Assembly (NCBI GenBank): GCA_032622095.1
Contig: CP136062.1
Coordinates: 230,592,578 to 230,656,577, forward strand
Direction: 5' to 3'
DNA length: 64,000 nucleotides
Source: Siphonodentalium dalli
Taxonomy: Eukaryota; Mollusca; Scaphopoda; Gadilida; Siphonodentaliidae
The notes beneath the pieces are model-generated. The model saw only the letters and a list, made by a program, of their open reading frames with translations. It did no database searches and had not been told where the DNA came from. The position numbers and the translations under genes are program-made. Positions 54,538 to 64,000 of this stretch are shown here, in pieces. The stretch's first letter is position 1; each line of letters opens with the position of its first letter.

Positions 54538-57500
54538 CGGGATTCCATTTAAATACCAAAGCATACATCATACATGTCTGGACTCATCATTTAAATACCA
54601 ATGCATACATCATACATGTCTGGACTCATCATTTAAATACCAATGCATACATGTCTGCACTCATCATTTAAATACCAATGCATACATGTCTGCACTCATC
54701 ATTTAAATACCAATGCATTCATGTCTGGACTCATCATTTAAATACCAATGCATACATGTCTGCACTCATCATTTAAATACCAATGCATACATGTCTGGAC
54801 TCATCATTTAAATACCAATGCATACATGTCTGCACTCATCATTTAAATACCAATGCATACATGTCTCGACTCATCATTTAAATACCAATGCATACATGTC
54901 TGGACTCATCATTTAAATACCAATGCATACATGTCTGCACTCATCATTTAAATACCAACGCATACATGTCTGGACTCATCATTTAAATACCAATGCATAC
55001 ATGTCTGGACTCATCATTTAAATACCAATGCATACATGTCTGGACTCATCATTTAAATACCAATGCATACATGTCTGCACTCATCATTTAAATACCAATA
55101 CATGCATGTCTGGACTCATCATTTAAATACCAATGCATTCATGTCTGGACTCATCATTTAAATACCAATGCATACATGTCTGCACTCATCATTTAAATAC
55201 CAATACATGCATGTCTGCACTCATCATTTAAATACCAATGCATACATGTCTGCACTCATCATTTAAATACCAATGCATACATGTATGGACTCATCATTTA
55301 AATACCAATGCATACATGTCTGGACTCATCATTTAAATACCAATGCATACATGTCTCGACTCATCATTTAAATACCAATGCATACATGTCTGGACTCATC
55401 ATTTAAATACCAATGCATACATGTCTCGACTCATCATTTAAATACCAATGCATACATGTCTGGACTCATCATTTAAATACCAATGCATACATGTCTGGAC
55501 TCATCATTTAAATACCAATGCATACATGTCTGCACTCATCATTTAAATACCAATGCATATATGTCTGGACTCATCATTTAAATACCAATGCATTCATGTC
55601 TGCACTCATCATTTAAATACCAATGCATACATGTCTGCACTCATCATTTAAATACCAATGCATACATGTCTGCACTCATCATTTAAATACCAATGCATAC
55701 ATGTCTGGACTCATCATTTAAATACCAATGCATACATGTCTGCACTCATCATTTAAATACCAATGCATACATGTCTGGACTCATCATACCAATGCATACA
55801 TGTCTGCACTCATCATTTAAATACCAATGCATACATGTCTGGACTCATCATTTAAATACCAATGCATACATGTCTGCACTCATCATTTAAATACCAATGC
55901 ATACATGTCTGGACTCATCATACCAATGCATACATGTCTGCACTCATCATTTAAATACCAATGCATACATGTCTGGACTCATCATTTAAATACCAATGCA
56001 TACATGTCTGCACTCATCATTTAAATACCAATGCATACATGTCTGGACTCATCATTTAAATACCAATGCATACATGTCTGCACTCATCATTTAAATACCA
56101 ATGCATACATGTCTGGACTCATCATTTAAATACCAATGCATATATGTCTGGACTCATCATTTAAATACCAATCCATACATGTCTGGACTCATCATTTAAA
56201 TACCAATGCATACATGTCTGGACTCATCATTTAAATACCAATGCATACATGTCTGGACTCATCGTTTAAATACCAATGCATACATGTCTGGACTCATCAT
56301 TTAAATACCAATGCATACATGTCTGGACTCATCGTTTAAATACCAATGCATACATGTCTGGACTCATCATTTAAATACCAATGCATACATGTCTGGACTC
56401 ATCATTTAAATACCAATGCATACATGTCTGGACTCATCATTTAAATACCAATGCATACATGTCTGGACTCAGCATTTAAATACCAATGCATACATGTCTG
56501 GACTCATCATTTAAATACCAATGCTCACATGTCTGGACTCATCATTTAAATACTAATGCATACATGTCTGCACTCATCATTTAAATTCCAATGCATACAT
56601 GTCTGCACTCATCATTTAAATACCAATGCATTCATGTCTGCACTCATCATTTAAATACCAATGCATACATGTCTGGACTCATCATTTAAATACCAATGCA
56701 TACATGTCTGCACTCATCATTTAAATACCAATGCATTCATGTCTGGGCTCATCATTTAAATACCAATGCATACATGTCTGGACTCATCATTTAAATACCA
56801 ATGCATACATGTCTGGACTCATCATTTAAATACCAATGCATACATGTCTGGACTCATCATTTAAATACCAATGCATTCATGTCTGGACTCATCATTTAAA
56901 TACCAATGCATACATGTCTCGACTCATCATTTAAATACCAATGCATACATGTCTGCACTCATCATTTAAATACCAATGCATACATGTCTGGACTCATCAT
57001 TTAAATACCAATGCATACATGTCTGGACTCATCGTTTAAATACCAATGCATACATGTCTGGAATCATCATTTAAATACCAATGCATACATGTCTGCACTC
57101 ATCATTTAAATACCAATGCATTCATGTCTGGGCTCATCATTTAAATACCAATGCATACATGTCTCGACTCATCATTTAAATACCAATGCATACATGTCTG
57201 GACTCATCATTTAAATACCAATGCATACATGTCTGGACTCATCATTTAAATACCAATGCATTCATGTCTGGACTCATCATTTAAATACCAATGCATACAT
57301 GTCTCGACTCATCATTTAAATACCAATGCATACATGTCTGGACTCATCGTTTAAATACCAATGCATACATGTCTGGACTCATCATTTAAATACCATGCAT
57401 ACATATCTGCATTCATCATTTAAATACCAATGCATACATGTATGGAATCATCATTTAAATACCAATGCATACATGTCTGGACTCATCGTTTAAATACCAA

Positions 57501-60500
57501 TGCATACATGTCTGCACTCATCATTTAAATACCAATGCATACATGTCTGCACTCATCATTTAAATACCAATGCATACATGTCTGGACTCATCATTTAAAT
57601 ACCAATGCATACATGTCTGCACTCATCATTTAAATACCAATGCATACATGTCTGGACTCATCATACCAATGCATACATGTCTGCACTCATCATTTAAATA
57701 CCAATGCATACATGTCTGGACTCATCATTTAAATACCAATGCATACATGTCTGCACTCATCATTTAAATACCAATGCATACATGTCTGGACTCATCATAC
57801 CAATGCATACATGTCTGCACTCATCATTTTAATACCAATGCATACATGTCTGGACTCATCATACCAATGCATACATGTCTGCACTCATCATTTAAATACC
57901 AATGCATACATGTCTGGACTCATCATTTAAATACCAATGCATACATGTCTGCACTCATCATTTAAATACCAATGCATACATGTCTGGACTCATCATTTAA
58001 ATACCAATGCATACATGTCTGCACTCATCATTTAAATACCAATGCATACATGTCTGGACTCATCATACCAATGCATACATGTCTGCACTCATCATTTAAA
58101 TACCAATGCATACATGTCTGGACTCATCATTTAAATACCAATGCATACATGTCTGCACTCATCATTTAAATACAAATGCATACATGTCTGCACTCATCAT
58201 TTAAATACCAATGCATACATGTCTGGACTCATCATACCAATGCATACATGTCTGCACTCATCATTTAAATACCAATGCATACATGTCTGGACTCATCATT
58301 TAAATACCAATGCATTCATGTCTGCACTCATCATTTAAATACCAATACATACATGTCTGCACTCATCATTTAAATACCAATGCATACATGTCTGCACTCA
58401 TCATTTAAATACCAATGCATACATGTCTGGACTCATCATTTAAATACCAATGCATACATGTCTGCACTCATCATTTAAATACCAATGCATACATGTCTGG
58501 ACTCATCATACCAATGCATACATGTCTGCACTCATCATTTAAATACCAATGCATACATGTCTGGACTCATCATTTAAATACCAATGCATACATGTCTGCA
58601 CTCATCATTTAAATACCAATGCATACATGTCTGGACTCATCATACCAATGCATACATGTCTGCACTCATCATTTAAATACCAATGCATACATGTCTGGAC
58701 TCATCATTTAAATACCAATGCATACATGTCTGCACTCATCATTTAAATACCAATGCATACATGTCTGGACTCATCATTTAAATACCAATGCATACATGTC
58801 TGCACTCATCATTTAAATACCAATGCATACATGTCTGGACTCATCATTTAAATACCAATGCATATATGTCTGGACTCATCATTTAAATACCAATCCATAC
58901 ATGTCTGGACTCATCATTTAAATACCAATGCATACATGTCTGGACTCATCATTTAAATACCAATGCATACATGTCTGGACTCATCGTTTAAATACCAATG
59001 CATACATGTCTGGACTCATCATTTAAATACCAATGCATACATGTCTGGACTCATCATTTAAATACCAATGCATACATGTCTGGACTCATCATTTAAATAC
59101 CAATGCATACATGTCTGGACTCAGCATTTAAATACCAATGCATACATGTCTGGACTCATCATTTAAATACCAATGCTCACATGTCTGGACTCATCATTTA
59201 AATACCAATGCATACATGTCTGCACTCATCATTTAAATTCCAATGCATACATGTCTGCACTCATCATTTAAATACCAATGAATTCATGTCTGCACTCATC
59301 ATTTAAATACCAATGCATACATGTCTGGACTCATCATTTAAATACCAATGCATACATGTCTGCACTCATCATTTAAATACCAATGCATTCATGTCTGGGC
59401 TCATCATTTAAATACCAATGCATACATGTCTCGACTCATCATTTAAATACCAATGCATACATGTCTGGACTCATCATTTAAATACCAATGCATACATGTC
59501 TGGACTCATCATTTAAATACCAATGCATTCATGTCTGGACTCATCATTTAAATACCAATGCATACATGTCTCGACTCATCATTTAAATACCATGCATACA
59601 TGTCTGCACTCATCATTTAAATACCAATGCATACATGTATGGAATCATCATTTAAATACCAATGCATACATGTCTGGACTCATCATTTAAATACCAATGC
59701 ATACATGTCTGCACTCATCATTTAAATACCAATGCATTCATGTCTGGGCTCATCATTTAAATACCAATGCATACATGTCTCGACTCATCATTTAAATACC
59801 AATGCATACATGTCTGGACTCATCATTTAAATACCAATGCATACATGTCTCGACTCATCATTTAAATACCAATGCATACATGTCTGGACTCATCATTTAA
59901 ATACCAATGCATACATGTCTGGACTCATCATTTAAATACCAATGCATTCATGTCTGGACTCATCATTTAAATACCAATGCATACATGTCTCGACTCATCA
60001 TTTAAATACCAATGCATACATGTCTGCACTCATCATTTAAATACCAATGCATACATGTCTGGACTCATCATTTAAATACCAATGCATACATGTCTGGACT
60101 CATCGTTTAAATACCAATGCATACATGTCTGGAATCATCATTTAAATACCAATGCATACATGTCTGGACTCATCGTTTAAATACCAATGCATACATGTCT
60201 GGACTCATCGTTTAAATACCAATGCATACATGTCTGGACTCATCATTTAAATACCATGCATACATGTCTGCACTCATCATTTAAATACCAATGCATACAT
60301 GTATGGAATCATCATTTAAATACCAATGCATACATGTCTGGACTCATCGTTTAAATACCAATGCATACATGTCTGCACTCATCATTTAAATACCAATGCA
60401 TACATGTCTGCACTCATCATTTAAATACCAATGCATACATGTCTGGACTCATCATTTAAATACCAATGCATATATGTCTGCACTCATCATTTAAATACCA

Positions 60501-63500
60501 ATGCATACATGTCTGGACTCATCATACCAATGCATACATGTCTGCACTCATCATTTAAATACCAATGCATACATGTCTGGACTCATCATTTAAATACCAA
60601 TGCATACATGTCTGCACTCATCATTTAAATACCAATGCATACATGTCTGGACTCATCATACCAATGCATACATGTCTGCACTCATCATTTAAATACCAAT
60701 GCATACATGTCTGGACTCATCATTTAAATACCAATGCATACATGTCTGCACTCATCATTTAAATACCAATGCATACATGTCTGGACTCATCATTTAAATA
60801 CCAATGCATACATGTCTGCACTCATCATTTAAATACCAATGCATACATGTCTGGACTCATCATTTAAATACCAATGCATATATGTCTGGACTCATCATTT
60901 AAATACCAATCCATACATGTCTGGACTCATCATTTAAATACCAATGCATACATGTCTGGACTCATCATTTAAATACCAATGCATACATGTCTGGACTCAT
61001 CGTTTAAATACCAATGCATACATGTCTGGACTCATCATTTAAATACCAATGCATACATGTCTGGACTCATCATTTAAATACCAATGCATACATGTCTGGA
61101 CTCAGCATTTAAATACCAATGCATACATGTCTGGACTCATCATTTAAATACCAATGCTCACATGTCTGGACTCATCATTTAAATACCAATGCATACATGT
61201 CTGCACTCATCATTTAAATTCCAATGCATACATGTCTGCACTCATCATTTAAATACCAATGCATTCATGTCTGCACTCATCATTTAAATACCAATGCATA
61301 CATGTCTGGACTCATCATTTAAATACCAATGCATACATGTCTGCACTCATCATTTAAATACCAATGCATTCATGTCTGGGCTCATCATTTAAATACCAAT
61401 GCATACATGTCTCGACTCATCATTTAAATACCAATGCATACATGTCTGGACTCATCATTTAAATACCAATGCATACATGTCTGGACTCATCATTTAAATA
61501 CCAATGCATTCATGTCTGGACTCATCATTTAAATACCAATGCATACATGTCTCGACTCATCATTTAAATACCAATGCATACATGTCTGCACTCATCATTT
61601 AAATACCAATGCATACATGTCTGGACTCATCATTTAAATACCAATGCATACATTTCTGGACTCATCGTTTAAATACCAATGCATACATGTCTGGAATCAT
61701 CATTTAAATACCAATGCATACATGTCTGCACTCATCATTTAAATACCAATGCATTCATGTCTGGGCTCATCATTTAAATACCAATGCATACATGTCTCGA
61801 CTCATCATTTAAATACCAATGCATACATGTCTGGACTCATCATTTAAATACCAATGCATACATGTCTGGACTCATCATTTAAATACCAATGCATTCATGT
61901 CTGGACTCATCATTTAAATACCAATGCATACATGTCTCGACTCATCATTTAAATACCAATGCATACATGTCTGCACTCATCATTTAAATACCAATGCATA
62001 CATGTCTGGACTCATCATTTAAATACCAATGCATACATGTCTGGACTCATCGTTTAAATACCAATGCATACATGTCTGGACTCATCATTTAAATACCATG
62101 CATACATGTCTGCACTCATCATTTAAATACCAATGCATACATGTATGGAATCATCATTTAAATACCAATGCATACATGTCTGGACTCATCGTTTAAATAC
62201 CAATGCATACATGTCTGCACTCATCATTTAAATACCAATGCATACATGTCTGCACTCATCATTTAAATACCAATGCATACATGTCTGGACTCATCATACC
62301 AATGCATACATGTCTGCACTCATCATTTAAATACCAATGCATACATGTCTGGACTCATCATTTAAATACCAATGCATACATGTCTGCACTCATCATTTAA
62401 ATACCAATGCATACATGTCTGGACTCATCATACCAATGCATACATGTCTGCACTCATCATTTAAATACCAATGCATACATGTCTGGACTCATCATTTAAA
62501 TACCAATGCATACATGTCTGCACTCATCATTTAAATACCAATGCATACATGTCTGCACTCATCATTTAAATACCAATGCATACATGTCTGCACTCATCAT
62601 TTAAATACCAATGCATACATGTCTGGACTCATCATTTAAATACCAATGCATATATGTCTGGACTCATCATTTAAATACCAATGCATACATGTCTGGACTC
62701 ATCATTTAAATACCAATGCATACATGTCTGCACTCATCATTTAAATACCAATGCATACATGTCTGGACTCATCATACCAATGCATACATGTCTGGACTCA
62801 TCATTTAAATACCAATGCATACATGTCTGGACTCATCATTTAAATACCAATGCATACATGTCTGCACTCATCATTTAAATACCAATGCATACATGTCTGG
62901 ACTCATCATTTAAATACCAATGCATACATGTCTGGACTCATCATTTAAATACCAATGCATACATGTCTGGACTCATCATTTAAATACCAATGCATACATG
63001 TCTGCACTCATCATTTAAATACCAATGCATACATGTCTGGACTCATCGTTTAAATACCAATGCATACATGTCTGGACTCATCATTTAAATACCAATGCAT
63101 ACATGTCTGGACTCATCATTTAAATACCAATGCATATATGTCTGGACTCATCATTTAAATACCAATCCATACATGTCTGGACTCATCATTTAAATACCAA
63201 TGCATACATGTCTGGACTCATCATTTAAATACCAATGCATACATGTCTGGACTCATCGTTTAAATACCAATGCATACATGTCTGGACTCATCATTTAAAT
63301 TCCAATGCATACATGTCTGCACTCATCATTTAAATACCAATGCATTCATGTCTGCACTCATCATTTAAATACCAATGCATACATGTCTGGACTCATCATT
63401 TAAATACCAATGCATTCATGTCTGCACTCATCATTTAAATACCAATGCATTCATGTCTGGGCTCATCATTTAAATACCAATGCATACATGTCTCGACTCA

Positions 63501-64000
63501 TCATTTAAATACCAATGCATACATGTCTGGACTCATCATTTAAATACCAATGCATACATGTCTGGACTCATCATTTAAATACCAATGCATTCATGTCTGG
63601 ACTCATCATTTAAATACCAATGCATACATGTCTCGACTCATCATTTAAATACCAATGCATACATGTCTGGACTCATCATTTAAATACCAATGCATACATG
63701 TCTGGACTCATCATTTAAATACCAATGCATACATGTCTGGACTCATCGTTTAAATACCAATGCATACATGTCTGGACTCATCATTTAAATACCATGCATA
63801 CATGTCTGCACTCATCATTTAAATACCAATGCATACATGTCTGGAATCATCATTTGAATACCAATGCATACATGTCTGGACTCATCGTTTAAATACCAAT
63901 GCATACATGTCTGCACTCATCATTTAAATACCAATGCATATATGTCTGCACTCATCATTTAAATACCAATACATACATGTCTGGACTCATCATTTAAATA
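54538..64000 (+). repeat. 35-bp satellite with higher-order repeats, about 270 copies, runs off the window
   Basis: The unit is ATTTAAATACCAATGCATAC followed by ATGTCTGGACTCATC (35 bp), with G/C variants at TCTG(G/C)AC or TCTCGAC. A 29-bp form lacks TTAAAT. The first units carry an 8-bp insertion (CATACATCATACATG). Private variants recur in order at long distance, for example CAATCCATAC at 56169, 58891, 60907 and 63163, and GCTCAC at 56523, 59175 and 61156. This shows higher-order blocks of about 2.0-2.7 kb. Short open frames (65 codons) are artefacts. If the TSR gene continues upstream, this lies in its intron. Confidence 0.95.

Noticed and set aside
54538-64000. CRISPR-like appearance of regular short repeats
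   Set aside because: Monomers are contiguous with no unique spacers, in an animal genome. This is satellite DNA.

Overview
This is animal nuclear DNA, AT-rich and dominated by repeats, with short GT-AG exons in long introns, tRNA-derived SINE-like sequences, non-autonomous DNA transposons, Helitron-like elements and very large minisatellite arrays. Nothing prokaryotic is present. The thrombospondin type 1 (TSR) and C-type-lectin-like (CTLD) coding exons, together with this repeat load, suggest an aquatic invertebrate such as a lophotrochozoan or cephalochordate. The sequence alone does not fix the phylum.

Only one gene locus can be supported, and it is on the minus strand. Ten 171-bp exons between 54256 and 31752 each encode one six-cysteine TSR module. 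Every one has an AG acceptor, a GT donor and phase 1 at both ends, so any number can be joined in frame. Far downstream, at 16664-16453, a 212-nt exon also enters in phase 1. It encodes the C-terminal half of a CTLD-like domain and ends in a stop codon. The simplest reading is the 3' part of a secreted or extracellular multi-TSR protein with a lectin-like C-terminus. The link between the TSR exons and the CTLD exon is inference. The 5' end of the gene lies beyond the 9.5-kb satellite at the right edge.

Layout. 1-2198: three Helitron-like elements head to tail. 2.6-3.3 kb: a tandem duplication in which one copy carries a TTAA-flanked MITE and the other is the empty site. 4.5-5.7 kb: a diverged ~180-bp satellite. 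6-9.8 kb: fragments of several repeat families. 9.8-11.06 kb: a hAT-like MITE with 8-bp target duplications. 11.2-11.6 kb: a LINE reverse-transcriptase relic. 12.9-15.8 kb: three minisatellites and two inverted-repeat elements. 16.45-16.66 kb: CTLD exon. 18.9-20.6 kb: an inverted-repeat element full of internal repeats. 20.6-25.5 kb: a 60-70-bp satellite. 25.5-31.7 kb: hairpin elements, a 39-bp minisatellite and an old hAT copy. 31.75-54.3 kb: the tandemly duplicated TSR-exon units, into which at least five further mobile elements have inserted. 54.5-64.0 kb: a 35-bp satellite with higher-order structure.

The TSR array appears to grow by tandem duplication of whole exon-plus-intron units. Introns of neighbouring units are nearly as similar as the exons, and the fourth and fifth units from the left are almost identical at an offset of 1,627 bp. 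Element insertions present in some units and absent from others mark the order of duplications.
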